Positions 26,611-34,450 of a stretch of DNA of 64,000 nucleotides are shown here, one piece after another. The stretch covers positions 3,833,652 through 3,897,651 of the forward strand of contig NZ_CADDWH010000001.1 in the NCBI RefSeq assembly GCF_902809865.1, written 5' to 3'. Origin of the DNA: Halobacillus sp. Marseille-Q1614. GTDB lineage: Bacteria; Bacillota; Bacilli; Bacillales; Halobacillaceae. The position numbers and the translations under genes are program-made. The notes beneath the pieces were generated by a model. It ran no database searches and had not been told where the DNA came from. It was given only the letters and a program-made list of their open reading frames with translations. Position 1 is the first letter of the stretch. Each line of letters opens with the position of its first letter.

Positions 26611-27192
26611 ATGAAGAATGTCTTGGTTTTTATCACAGATGGATTTGCTGATTGGGAGGCAAGCTATGTGACTGCAGAGTTAAATAAACCAGGATCAGGT
26701 TATCAAGTTAAAACAATTGCGATTGATAGCCTTCCAAAAACTTCAATGGGTGGATTAAATGTCATACCAGAGTATAGTTTACAAGACTTTTCTTTTGAGT
26801 TGCCATTTGAGATGTTGATTATTCCTGGGGGAACGGGATGGAAAGAAGAGAAAAATCAACAGATAAAGAAGCTAGTTGAGTTCTGTTTTGAAAACGACAT
26901 TCCTGTTGCAGCGATATGTGATGCAACTACTTTTTTGGGGAATCACGGATTTCTAAATCAACATAAACATACTGGTAATTCATTGCCATACTTAAAAGAA
27001 GAAGCACCTAATTATGAAGGTAATAAAAATTATATAGATGAACAATCTGTTAGTGATGGATGTCTAATCACAGCTAATGGAAGTGGAGCAGTCGAATTTT
27101 CAAGAGATATTCTAAACAAATTGAACGTCTTAGAAGGTGAAGAACTAAGAGAGTGGTATGAATTATTCAAAAAAGGCTTTATTAAAAGTTAG
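26611..27192 (+). CDS. DJ-1/PfpI family protein
   Basis: A 193-residue class I glutamine-amidotransferase-like protein. It opens NVLVFITDGFADWEASYV with the Glu near the nucleophile, has MLIIPGGTGW, and carries the nucleophile elbow cysteine in AAICDATTFLG. It is most like the YdeA/YoaZ branch. Members act as chaperones or glyoxal/aldehyde-handling enzymes. The ATG follows GGGGAGGACATAC. It stands alone between R2 and the MsrA gene. Confidence 0.85.
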   Translation: MKNVLVFITDGFADWEASYVTAELNKPGSGYQVKTIAIDSLPKTSMGGLNVIPEYSLQDFSFELPFEMLIIPGGTGWKEEKNQQIKKLVEFCFENDIPVAAICDATTFLGNHGFLNQHKHTGNSLPYLKEEAPNYEGNKNYIDEQSVSDGCLITANGSGAVEFSRDILNKLNVLEGEELREWYELFKKGFIKS

Positions 27193-27419
27193 TATGAATT
27201 TCGCAGTTGCAGGGAGGTCAACTTTTTGGAGGATGAAGAGGCCGTCCTGGCTTTGGAAATGGTAAACGATCGTAATTTGACCGTCCATACTTATAATTAA
27301 GAAGTGGCCATTAAAATCCACAAAAATTTGGATGAACCGTAACATAAATAACTGCATTTTTTTCTTTTTTATTTACTTAGAATAAAATTTTTGTGTTTTA
27401 AACAAAGAGGAGAGTCCAT

Positions 27420-27890
27420 ATGGAAGTAGTATATCTTGCAGGTGGATGTTTATGGGGAGTACAAGCTTTTATAAAAACTTTACCTGGAGTTAAGTTTACA
27501 GAAGCGGGAAGAGCTAATGGAACCAGTCATACACTTGAGGGAGATTATGATGGCTACGCCGAATGTGTAAAAACAGGATTTGATCCGACGGTTGTAACGA
27601 TCAGGGAATTAATGGGGTATTTATTTGAAATCATTGATCCATACAGTTTGAATAAACAAGGAGAGGATGTTGGCGAGAAATACAGAACAGGAGTATATAG
27701 TGAAAAGCCTGAACACTTAAAAGAGGCGAAGGCGTTTCTTAGTGAGAGAAATGATTATGACCTTATAGTTGTTGAAGTCTTACCTCTTACAAACTATGTG
27801 AGAAGTGCAGAAGAACATCAAGACAGGTTAGCTAGATGTCCAGATGATTATTGTCATATTCCAGAAGAAATATTAAGTAAATATAAGTAA
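27420..27890 (+). CDS. msrA: peptide-methionine (S)-S-oxide reductase (MsrA)
   Basis: A 156-residue MsrA. The catalytic cysteine is in AGGCLWGVQAF (usual GCFWG; Phe is Leu here). EYDGYAE-like residues, IIDPYSLNKQGEDVGEKYRTGVY and the acidic/aromatic substrate pocket follow. C-terminal cysteines in ARCPDDYCHIP could recycle the enzyme. It repairs oxidised methionine in the cytoplasm with thioredoxin. The ATG lies after AGAGGAGAG. The 227 bp before it hold a minus-strand protein-like stretch (about 27200-27350) of no known family. Confidence 0.9.
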   Translation: MEVVYLAGGCLWGVQAFIKTLPGVKFTEAGRANGTSHTLEGDYDGYAECVKTGFDPTVVTIRELMGYLFEIIDPYSLNKQGEDVGEKYRTGVYSEKPEHLKEAKAFLSERNDYDLIVVEVLPLTNYVRSAEEHQDRLARCPDDYCHIPEEILSKYK

Positions 27891-27973
27891 GGGAAAATAG
27901 TAAAAGGTGGTTGATGAGCTAGCTTTCAGAAATGCTTTTCCCTTTACTAAGGAACACAAAATAGTTTAGTCGG

Positions 27974-28001
27974 ACGCGTTTATCTCATAACGCGTTTTTT
28001 T
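27974..28001 (+). terminator. Rho-independent terminator after msrA
   Basis: ACGCGTT (27974-27980) pairs with AACGCGT (27989-27995), followed by a run of Ts. Confidence 0.8.
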
Positions 28002-28014
28002 GTTTAGGGCGTTA

Positions 28015-28245
28015 ATGTTCAATAAGCACGAGGAAAAAACAACCGATCAATTTGCTGCGAAGTACAAGGATACTGTACATTCAAACGACATCTACTTGTC
28101 TGACTTTGTGAAGGAATACACTGTGTGTGATTTAAAGATCTCTTAGAAGATACCTAGAAACAAAGTTCGAAATGATAAGAACGTGGATAAAAGCGAAGCC
28201 ATTCTGCGGATCCATGCTTTGGAAATTGACGGCCAGGCAGGTTAA
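28015..28245 (+). pseudogene. short frame with in-frame TAG, possible decayed gene
   Basis: From ATG 28015 the frame reads 43 codons (FNKHEEKTTDQFAAKYKD, then SNDIYLSDFVKEYTV) to a TAG at 28144, and the same frame goes on with NKVRNDKNVDKSEAILRIHA to TAA at 28243. Both parts have ordinary protein composition, which suggests one 76-codon gene end broken by an amber codon. There is no ribosome site, and no family was recognised. Confidence 0.35.
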
Positions 28246-28291
28246 TAATTTGTATTATTTTGTATTAGTATGTCTTTTTTGAAAAATAGGC

Positions 28292-28320
28292 TTTACTTTA
28301 AGATGGGTTTCGCATATAAT
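28292..28320 (+). promoter_or_regulatory. sigma-A-type promoter before the small-protein cluster
   Basis: TTTACT (28292-28297) and a perfect TATAAT (28315-28320) are 17 bases apart. A 22-codon frame (28364-28432) and three tandem terminator hairpins lie in the leader that follows. Confidence 0.6.
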
Positions 28321-28461
28321 TTCCAGAGAAAGAAAAAATTATCAGAAAGCGAGGTCGAAACCAATGATGAACACTTTAACTTGGAATCAAACGGTACAAC
28401 TAAATCGACCTGCGCTATGTATTAGACCCTAAAAATTTTTCTTGAAAAATAGGATCATAAC

Positions 28462-28614
28462 AGCCGCAGGTGATGCATATTGTATTCCTGTGGCTTTTTT
28501 GCATCTTCATAAACGGAGAGCTTTAAAGCAGAGTCACAGGATACCTGTGGCTTTTTTGCGCCTTCATAAATGGAGAGCATTTAAAGCAGAGCCACAGGAC
28601 ACCTGTGGCTTTTT
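28462..28614 (+). repeat. three tandem terminator hairpins on a 57-58 bp direct repeat
   Basis: Three successive stems end in CCTGTGGCT at 28487, 28544 and 28602, each followed by five or six Ts. The 5' arms are AGCCGCAGG (28462), AGTCACAGG (28532) and AGCCACAGG (28590). The sequence between hairpins (CTTCATAAAYGGAGAGC, then TTAAAGCAGAG) is repeated too, so the array arose by tandem duplication. It stands between the promoter and three tiny genes. Confidence 0.75.
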
Positions 28615-28677
28615 CTTATGGAATCAAAGGTATTTTTACTCTTTTGATACAATTTTACATTTTTAAGGAGGTGGGCA

Positions 28678-28818
28678 ATGATGACCATGCATTTCTTTAT
28701 TTTCACTATTCGTGTGAACCGTCGCAAAAAACAGAGGTATTCACCGCTCCCCGGTTACCGGCCGAGTGCTCAAGATCAATGGCTTGACCGAAAAGCAATG
28801 AACAAAAATATCATCTAA
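28678..28818 (+). CDS. tiny YrzI-like protein (46 aa)
   Basis: ATG at 28678 follows AAGGAGGTGGGCA, an excellent site. The product begins MMTMHFFIFTIRVNRRKKQR: a short hydrophobic stretch of the pattern found in the Bac_small_YrzI family, then a basic tail. Such genes occur in tandem groups in Bacillus and are linked with sporulation or stress; the function is unknown. Family assignment is by pattern only. Confidence 0.5.
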   Translation: MMTMHFFIFTIRVNRRKKQRYSPLPGYRPSAQDQWLDRKAMNKNII

Positions 28819-28835
28819 GAAAGGGAGTGTAACCA

Positions 28836-28898
28836 ATGGTTGAATTATTAAGGATTGAATTTATGAACTGGTTAAATGCGGAGAAGGATTCCGCTTAG
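28836..28898 (+). CDS. tiny open reading frame (20 aa) with a good ribosome site
   Basis: AAGGGAGTG lies before ATG at 28836; the product is VELLRIEFMNWLNAEKDSA after the Met, an amphipathic helix. It sits 17 bp after the first YrzI-like gene and 26 bp before the next, so it probably belongs to the same transcript. It could also be a spacer sequence that translates by chance. Confidence 0.35.
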   Translation: MVELLRIEFMNWLNAEKDSA

Positions 28899-28924
28899 TG
28901 ACAATCACATAGGAGGAATAAACG

Positions 28925-29062
28925 ATGAGAATTAACTTTTTAATTTTTGTGATATCATTTGAAAAAATGGCGCCGGAAGCTAGAGATCGTTCGGCTGAGC
29001 GTGCCCGATTAATCAGTGAGCGCATGAACGAAACAAAAATGAAACACAATAAATTGTATTAA
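28925..29062 (+). CDS. tiny YrzI-like protein (45 aa)
   Basis: The ATG at 28925 follows AGGAGGAATAAACG. The product begins MRINFLIFVISFEKMAPEA and continues with a charged Arg/Glu-rich helix (ERARLISERMNETKMKHN). The hydrophobic start then charged tail matches the first small protein and the YrzI pattern better than chance frames do. Confidence 0.5.
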   Translation: MRINFLIFVISFEKMAPEARDRSAERARLISERMNETKMKHNKLY

Positions 29063-29118
29063 AAACTCTTTGCTTTTTGGAGTGACACAGTCAAATAAAA
29101 CTAAATAAAACACCCAGG

Positions 29119-29153
29119 CTGCCATGACTCTCAATTCTATTGGAGTCTGGCAG
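29119..29153 (+). terminator. hairpin after the small-protein cluster
   Basis: CTGCCATGACTC (29119-29130) pairs with GAGTCTGGCAG (29143-29153) with a small bulge, followed by TTTAATCTTT. A second, weaker stem with a TTTTT tail lies at 29255-29297. The remaining sequence up to 29552 shows no gene. Confidence 0.5.
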
Positions 29154-29552
29154 TTTAATCTTTGAAAAGTTCGACAATAAATAGAATCATACATGTACGA
29201 TTTTATTTTCTGGTACAGTACGGATAAATGGTAAAGTATTGGTTAATAAGCCCAAGCCCCACTCGTAATACCTTGCTGTTGGAAAGAGGGGTTTTTCAAA
29301 AAGCTCTATCATGTTTTTGTGCAAATGGGCATACAGCCGTCTCCCTTAGAGAAACGCCTTAGGACTTTCATATTGTTAAAGTTTAACAATAGGCTCCTTC
29401 TCGTGAAGGAATAAGGATTGTAACGCTTAAATGGATGAACCCCCCCATAAATTGGAGGAATGCGCACACCTCCTTTCACTAATGAATAAAGAATCACCAA
29501 TTTCGAGTGAATGATTGGACTTGGTAATTCTAAAATCCAGGAAAAAGTGTGT

Positions 29553-30260
29553 TTATTTAATTTTACTAATAAGTTTTTTATATTGTACATCTCCATATCC
29601 GATGGTTGGAAAAAGCTCAAATAACCTTTCAAGTAATTCAGATGTCGATAAGTTTATATTGCTTTTAATATACTGAATGACTGGATTATCATCTTTCAGC
29701 ATCTCTAAGTATAGATCGATTGCCTGGTACATAACTGGAACTACGTCAACTGATGTTTTTTTATGATCTAACAGGATGTCTTCATAAACAGTACTATAAT
29801 TACCTAACTGAAGTTCCGTTTGTCTTACCTTACCTTCATCTTCTCTAAAACTATTCAGGAAAACTCTTCCCCTGTAATCGGATTGTTCAAGGTAAGCGAG
29901 AAGTGTAAGAAGGTTCATTTGACAAAACATATCTTCGCCAAACCATAATACGATATATTTATATTTGTTGTTAAAGAGGTTATTTAAAGGGTTTATGACT
30001 TTATTGATATAATCTTCCACTGACTCAAGGTGTCCAGCTGCTCTTCTCTTTATGAATTCTTTATTAAATATATTCCTGGTAGTGGCGTTTACACACATAG
30101 CTTCATTAAATGGAGCGTAATCTGAATTCCCCATAATTTCTTTATGCTTAAACTCCTCATACATAACCTGCCCATTTAAGATATGGAGTACATGTTCATT
30201 AGATAAATCACTGGTTTCGATTTGTATGGGATTAACCCTCATTTTTTCTGAAAAATCCAT
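29553..30260 (-). CDS. DUF1835-like protein
   Basis: A 235-residue soluble protein. Its middle reads VLHILNGQVM, then DYAPFNEAMCVN, and further on VLWFGEDMFCQMNLLTLLAYLEQ, the strand-and-helix pattern of the DUF1835 family (a WF-x-D-x-F-x-Q-x-N-L segment is typical). The C-terminal third is helical. The function is unknown. The ATG at 30260 follows a GGAGGGATG site on the minus strand. It is transcribed in the same direction as the LysR gene but is separated from it by a strong terminator. Confidence 0.65.
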   Translation of the reverse strand: MDFSEKMRVNPIQIETSDLSNEHVLHILNGQVMYEEFKHKEIMGNSDYAPFNEAMCVNATTRNIFNKEFIKRRAAGHLESVEDYINKVINPLNNLFNNKYKYIVLWFGEDMFCQMNLLTLLAYLEQSDYRGRVFLNSFREDEGKVRQTELQLGNYSTVYEDILLDHKKTSVDVVPVMYQAIDLYLEMLKDDNPVIQYIKSNINLSTSELLERLFELFPTIGYGDVQYKKLISKIK

Positions 30261-30389
30261 TTCGCATCCCTCCTCATTATGATAGGTATAGTCGGGGGCT
30301 TATAGGGAACTTCAATTCCTATACGTTCATTTACCACATCTAGTAATGCTGGATGGTACTTATTTTTCAATAGTGAGGCAGTTTAAATA

Positions 30390-30433
30390 AAGCACAAACG
30401 TCAACTTTACTTTAGAAGTTGACGTTTGTGCTT
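30390..30433. terminator. 18-bp perfect hairpin terminating the LysR gene
   Basis: AAGCACAAACGTCAACTT (30390-30407) and its exact complement (30416-30433) enclose an 8-base loop. On the minus strand it is followed by TATTT, so it ends lysR transcription before the DUF1835-like gene. Confidence 0.8.
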
Positions 30434-30442
30434 CGTGTGTAT

Positions 30443-31333
30443 TTAGAAGACATTTTCACTAACTGATATAAATGTATTTAGCAATGAAGTAAGTTTTTTA
30501 TCTTTATGCCACGAGATAAAGTGATATATTTCATGGTCTTTCCCTTGTGACCAATCGATGATTTTTAATTCATTTTTCTTAACTTCTTCTTTTACCGCTT
30601 CATATGGTAATAGGGCAATACCAAGATCTGATTTCACACAGTTTTTGAGGGTTTCAATATTAGTTATCTCAAAAGTGGAATTGAACTTAATTTTGTGATC
30701 CAGGAGCATGCCTTCTAATAAATTTCTGTAAGAACAACCTTTCTCGGTTAATATGAGGGTTTCTTCAATTAAATCTTGTAATTTTGGCTTCTCGAGCTGT
30801 GTGGTTTTATTAACGGGAGAGGCCACCAAAACTAAGCTTCCCTTTGACAATTTAGAAACCTTCAAGTTATGTCCTTCATCTACACCTTCCCCAAACATAA
30901 AAGCAAAATCCATGTCACCGGACTGCAGCTCTGACTGAATTTCTTGAAATTTATGAACGGGTTTGACAATGACTCCAACATTCGGAAATAAAACTTTTAA
31001 TTCCTTTAATACGTCAGGGAGCTTGTACGCACATTGACTTTCAGTTGCCCCCACTACAAGGGTACTTGTCATATTTTTATCGTAATTGATTTCTTCAATG
31101 GCCGATTGATATTGAGCAGTGATGGTGTCAGCATACACCTGGAATTTATTTCCGTATGTCGTTAAAACTAATTTATTTCCCAGTCTTTCGAACAGGTTCA
31201 CACCTAATTCGGATTCTAAGCTTTTGATTTGAGAAGTCACACTGGATTGAGCATAGTTTAAAATTTCAGCACTTTTGGTGAAATTTAACGTTTTACTTGC
31301 AATCTGAAATGTTGCTAGTTGCTTCATATCCAT
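30443..31333 (-). CDS. LysR family regulator, divergent from the carrier-protein cluster
   Basis: A 296-residue LysR-type protein. The N-terminal HTH reads LATFQIASKTLNFTKSAEIL with the SQSSVTSQI-like recognition helix (YAQSSVTSQIKSLES) and GVNLFER. The effector domain follows, with VVGATESQCAYKLP and GDMDFAFMFGEG. Regulators of this class usually control the operon facing them and bind the shared intergenic region (130 bp here), so it is the likely activator of the carrier-protein cluster. The ATG at 31333 follows GGAGTG. Confidence 0.92.
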   Translation of the reverse strand: MDMKQLATFQIASKTLNFTKSAEILNYAQSSVTSQIKSLESELGVNLFERLGNKLVLTTYGNKFQVYADTITAQYQSAIEEINYDKNMTSTLVVGATESQCAYKLPDVLKELKVLFPNVGVIVKPVHKFQEIQSELQSGDMDFAFMFGEGVDEGHNLKVSKLSKGSLVLVASPVNKTTQLEKPKLQDLIEETLILTEKGCSYRNLLEGMLLDHKIKFNSTFEITNIETLKNCVKSDLGIALLPYEAVKEEVKKNELKIIDWSQGKDHEIYHFISWHKDKKLTSLLNTFISVSENVF

Positions 31334-31376
31334 TCTTTTTCACTCCTATCATGATTCCCGATACAAACCATCGGAT

Positions 31377-31405
31377 TTTTCATCTGGGATATAGAGTCAT
31401 ATTAT
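31377..31405 (+). promoter_or_regulatory. probable promoter of the carrier-protein operon
   Basis: TTTTCA (31377-31382) and TATTAT (31400-31405) are 17 bases apart; the weak -35 fits an activator-dependent promoter. It lies in the LysR/carrier intergenic region, about 60 bp before the carrier gene. Confidence 0.45.
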
Positions 31406-31463
31406 CATAGAATGATGTTGTTCACATAAAAAGTGAAAAAAATGTAAAAAACAGGAGGAATTT

Positions 31464-31640
31464 ATGATGAGAAATTCTAATTGCTTAGTATGTCAATCAA
31501 CGATCGAATTGGAGGATGAGACGTTTGTTGGTGAAATCATTGAATGCTCCGATTGTGGTGAAGAACATGAAGTTGTTGAAGAGAATGGATCGCTGACACT
31601 TGGCTTAGCACCGGAAATTGAAGAATCTTGGGGAGAGTAA
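31464..31640 (+). CDS. lysW: LysW-like amino-group carrier protein
   Basis: A 57-58 residue acidic protein too short for most gene finders. It has two zinc-binding pairs, CLVC near the start and ECSDCGEEHE in the middle, and an acidic C-terminus ending ESWGE, near the EDWGE tail of Thermus LysW, whose terminal Glu carries the substrate through its gamma-carboxyl. In the family the alpha-amino group of glutamate or 2-aminoadipate is attached to this tail to protect and present it. AGGAGG (31453-31458) serves ATG 31464 or 31467. First gene of the operon, 12 bp before the LysX-like ligase. Confidence 0.9.
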   Translation: MMRNSNCLVCQSTIELEDETFVGEIIECSDCGEEHEVVEENGSLTLGLAPEIEESWGE

Positions 31641-31652
31641 CCTATAATACTT

Positions 31653-32528
31653 ATGGAAATTTTAATGTGTGTCACTAAGTTGAGAGAAGAAGAGAAAATG
31701 ATCATTACCCAGCTAAATCAAAAAGACATTAAGGTGAAAGTCATCTTAGATTCTATGAGTCTTCCTTTGGAGGACATCTTCAAAGGAAAGTATGATATAG
31801 CAATTATTCGCTGTTTATCTCAGGTTGAAGGAAAAAAAAGAGCTCACATCTTAGAAAAAGCTGGTTTGATAACAATGAATAATTCTGATGCTATTAATGT
31901 ATGTACGGATAAAATTCTACAAGCCTTACTGTTTCAAAAGAATAATATTCCACAGCCTAATTATATGATTGCGTTTACCCCTGCAGATTTAACGAGAAGT
32001 TCATTCAAACTAGGGAAGGAATTCTTAATCAAGCCCGCGACTTCTTCATGGGGACGAGGAATCAGTTTAATTGAGAACGAAAGATGTTTAGATGCCTGGG
32101 TAGCTGCTAGAGAATCTTTAGACGTCAAAAATAAAGAATTCCCAGTTCTCGCTCAAGAATTTATTAACAAAGGAAACTTTGATGTTCGTGTTGTGATTAT
32201 CGGGGAGTCTCCTGTAGTTGCTTTTAAAAGGGTGTCTGATGATTCTTGGAAGACAAACACGCATTTAGGCGCGTCCGTGGTTCCATTACTAATTGATGCT
32301 GAAATTGATGGATTAGTGCACCAAGTGGTAAAAGCTATGGGTTCTGGAATATATGGCTTAGATTTATTGTATGACTTTGCTCAAGAGAAATATGTAGTCT
32401 GTGAAATTAATCAAAACCCTGAATTTGCTCAATCATCAAAAGAACATAATGTAAATATTCCTTTTCTACTAGCTAGTTATGTGGAAGATGTCATTAATCA
32501 AGAACGAAAGGAGAAGGTCTATGGATAA
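31653..32528 (+). CDS. lysX: LysX-like ATP-grasp ligase (carrier protein:glutamate/aminoadipate ligase)
   Basis: A 291-residue RimK-type ATP-grasp enzyme. Marks are the short N-terminal TKLREEEKMI segment as in LysX, FLIKPATSSWGRGISLI for ATP, VLAQEFINKGNFDVRVVIIG, and CEINQNPEFAQSS for metal and phosphate binding, with the terminal Asn of LysX/ArgX. It would join the amino group of glutamate or a homologue to the C-terminal Glu of the carrier protein with ATP. No ribosome site is visible before ATG 31653, so it is probably translated by coupling to the carrier gene. Confidence 0.9.
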   Translation: MEILMCVTKLREEEKMIITQLNQKDIKVKVILDSMSLPLEDIFKGKYDIAIIRCLSQVEGKKRAHILEKAGLITMNNSDAINVCTDKILQALLFQKNNIPQPNYMIAFTPADLTRSSFKLGKEFLIKPATSSWGRGISLIENERCLDAWVAARESLDVKNKEFPVLAQEFINKGNFDVRVVIIGESPVVAFKRVSDDSWKTNTHLGASVVPLLIDAEIDGLVHQVVKAMGSGIYGLDLLYDFAQEKYVVCEINQNPEFAQSSKEHNVNIPFLLASYVEDVINQERKEKVYG

Positions 32529-33141
32529 AAATAAGCAATTTCAAATTTCTTTTGTCTTATCTAGAGTTTTAAATTCCGGAATTATCATGAGTATAGAAAA
32601 GAATGAAAAAGAGATAAATGGTCTTGAAAAATTAATGGCTAAAATTACAAAGCTATCTTATGTTTCGGTTTTTAACAGCTATACCGGTGCTCTTCACGGA
32701 GCCCTTCATGGTAAGGATCTAGGGTATGGGGACTCAGTTACTTTATCGAACGCTACAGATAAAGAAGAAAAGTTTTTAAACTGGTTAGGTATATCCAATC
32801 TAAGGGATACAAAAACAGAAGCATTCGAGAGGATATCAATAGGTTGGGAAAACATAGGCGACTTTGACAAAAGGTTCAACAATCAATCTACTTTAGTTCT
32901 AGATTTGACGGATTTAGGATTTGGTCCGTGTGCTGCAGTTGCAACTGACGAGAGAGAAGTATGGGAGAAAGCGGAAAGGTTAAAAATATTTGGAGCTTTT
33001 GACCTTCGAACGATGTGGACCCAAGAGGAAAGTCATCCAGATTTACAGCCGGGGATTCAGTTTAATTATAGAGTTAGTCCTTTGGTTGCTGCTTGTGCCA
33101 AATTATCTTTAATAAAAAGAGGTGTAGCTGTTGAGAACTGA
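32521..33141 (+). CDS. half-size DegT/DnrJ-like protein without the PLP lysine
   Basis: A 206-residue protein related to DegT-type sugar aminotransferases but only about half their length. It has an N-terminal YVSVFNSYTGALHGALHG segment aligned with the ASGTSSLHLAL region, LVLDLTDLGFGPCAAVAT in place of the lysine loop, and GIQFNYRVSPLVAACAKLSL, which matches the NYRMS...A motif. The Asp/His pair and the catalytic lysine are not seen, so it is probably inactive alone and may be a partner subunit of the next gene product. The ATG at 32521 overlaps the LysX stop by 8 bp and has AAGGAG just before it. Confidence 0.7.
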   Translation: MDKNKQFQISFVLSRVLNSGIIMSIEKNEKEINGLEKLMAKITKLSYVSVFNSYTGALHGALHGKDLGYGDSVTLSNATDKEEKFLNWLGISNLRDTKTEAFERISIGWENIGDFDKRFNNQSTLVLDLTDLGFGPCAAVATDEREVWEKAERLKIFGAFDLRTMWTQEESHPDLQPGIQFNYRVSPLVAACAKLSLIKRGVAVEN

Positions 33142-34450
33142 TTTTATTAAAAAGCCCCTTGATTTTCCATCAGAGGATATGATTTATGAAAATCTTGCTT
33201 ACTTTGGGGGGGGAGCTGTTCTTCCTGAAGATAACCGAAAGACAAATTTCCCCTATATTACAAAGGAAGATATTATGCAAATGCTGGTTTCGATTCAACA
33301 TGACCCCAATAAGGTCATTGATGAGTTTGCAAATAAATATAGGGACTATGTTGGTGCCAATTATGCCATTCCAACAGCAAGTGGTACATCGAGCTTACAC
33401 CTCGCTTTAGTGGGAGCCGGTATTCAGCCGGGTGATGAAGTCATCATTCCCAATTTTACATTTATAGCCACGGCTCAGGCAGTCGTAGCTGCTAAAGCGA
33501 TTCCGGTATTTACGGATATCGATCCGGATACATACTGTATGGATGTTTCTCAGGTGAAACGATTGATTACTCCTAACACAAGAGCAATCATGCCAGTCCA
33601 TGTCCATGGGCTTCCTGCTGATCTCCCACAATTGCAAAAAATATGTGATCAATTTGAATTGAAACTTGTCGAAGATGCTTCTCATGCTCATTCAGCTTCG
33701 ATTGATAACAAGGTTTGCGGATCTATAGGAGATGCTGCTGGACAAAGCCTAATGGCTGATAAGAACTTTCCTGTGGGGGGAGAAGGTGGGATTGCTTTCT
33801 TTAAGGATGAAGAAGATTATCATCGTGCTTTAGATTTCCTGAACGACTCTGGGATCGATTACAGAATGTCGTGGATTGCTGCAGCTTTTGGCATTAGTCA
33901 GCTGGAAAGGCTCCCTTATTACGATGAAGTAAGAGCACGTAATGCTAAATTCTTAAGTGATGCTTTAGAGGATACCGATTTATTCAGCCCCCCTCATGTT
34001 CCAGAAGGTTATAGACACAGCTACAACATGTATCGTATAAAGTTAAATCCTTCAAAAAAGGGGTTAGACGACCTCGAAGACTATAAAGTGAAGGAAGCTA
34101 TCCAAAAAATTATTATGGAGGAGGGCGTCTTTGCAAGAGAATGGCAAAATAGGCCAATCCCTGGACATCTCCCGTTCCAAAACTTAAAAGGGTTTGGAAA
34201 TCAATTCCCTTTCAGTCTAAGTGATGAGGAACCAGATTATAAAGTTTCCGATTATCCCAAAACCTTAAAAATGTTTCGAAACACGTTAACAATCTGTAGA
34301 GAATTACGATCTCCAATAGAGTACGAGAGAATTCAATCATATGCGCTTGCATTCAAGAAAATTGATCAAAACCCGGACATGATTCGTAAAGTTGTTGAAG
34401 AACTTGGAGATAGTAGACCACCCTATGAAAGGGATGCAAGGTTAGGATGA
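33131..34450 (+). CDS. DegT/DnrJ/EryC1/StrS family aminotransferase
   Basis: A 439-residue PLP enzyme of the sugar-aminotransferase type. It has TASGTSSLHLAL for cofactor phosphate, VIIPNFTFIATAQAV, VEDASHAHSA with the PLP-binding Asp (about 182), and MADKNFPVGGEGG, where Lys211 is the Schiff-base residue. Such enzymes aminate ketones of sugars and polyhydroxy chains, which suits a ketol made by transketolase. The TTG start at 33131 overlaps the preceding gene by 11 bp. It replaces the class III LysJ enzyme of lysine synthesis (inference). Confidence 0.88.
   Translation: MRTDFIKKPLDFPSEDMIYENLAYFGGGAVLPEDNRKTNFPYITKEDIMQMLVSIQHDPNKVIDEFANKYRDYVGANYAIPTASGTSSLHLALVGAGIQPGDEVIIPNFTFIATAQAVVAAKAIPVFTDIDPDTYCMDVSQVKRLITPNTRAIMPVHVHGLPADLPQLQKICDQFELKLVEDASHAHSASIDNKVCGSIGDAAGQSLMADKNFPVGGEGGIAFFKDEEDYHRALDFLNDSGIDYRMSWIAAAFGISQLERLPYYDEVRARNAKFLSDALEDTDLFSPPHVPEGYRHSYNMYRIKLNPSKKGLDDLEDYKVKEAIQKIIMEEGVFAREWQNRPIPGHLPFQNLKGFGNQFPFSLSDEEPDYKVSDYPKTLKMFRNTLTICRELRSPIEYERIQSYALAFKKIDQNPDMIRKVVEELGDSRPPYERDARLG

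Noticed and set aside
28462..28614. CRISPR array
   Set aside because: Only three units with 57-58 bp period whose conserved part is a terminator hairpin and whose spacers are also repeated; no cas genes.
29309..29632. 107-codon minus-strand frame overlapping the DUF1835-like gene
   Set aside because: Overlaps the end of a better-supported gene in another frame and has no ribosome site or domain.
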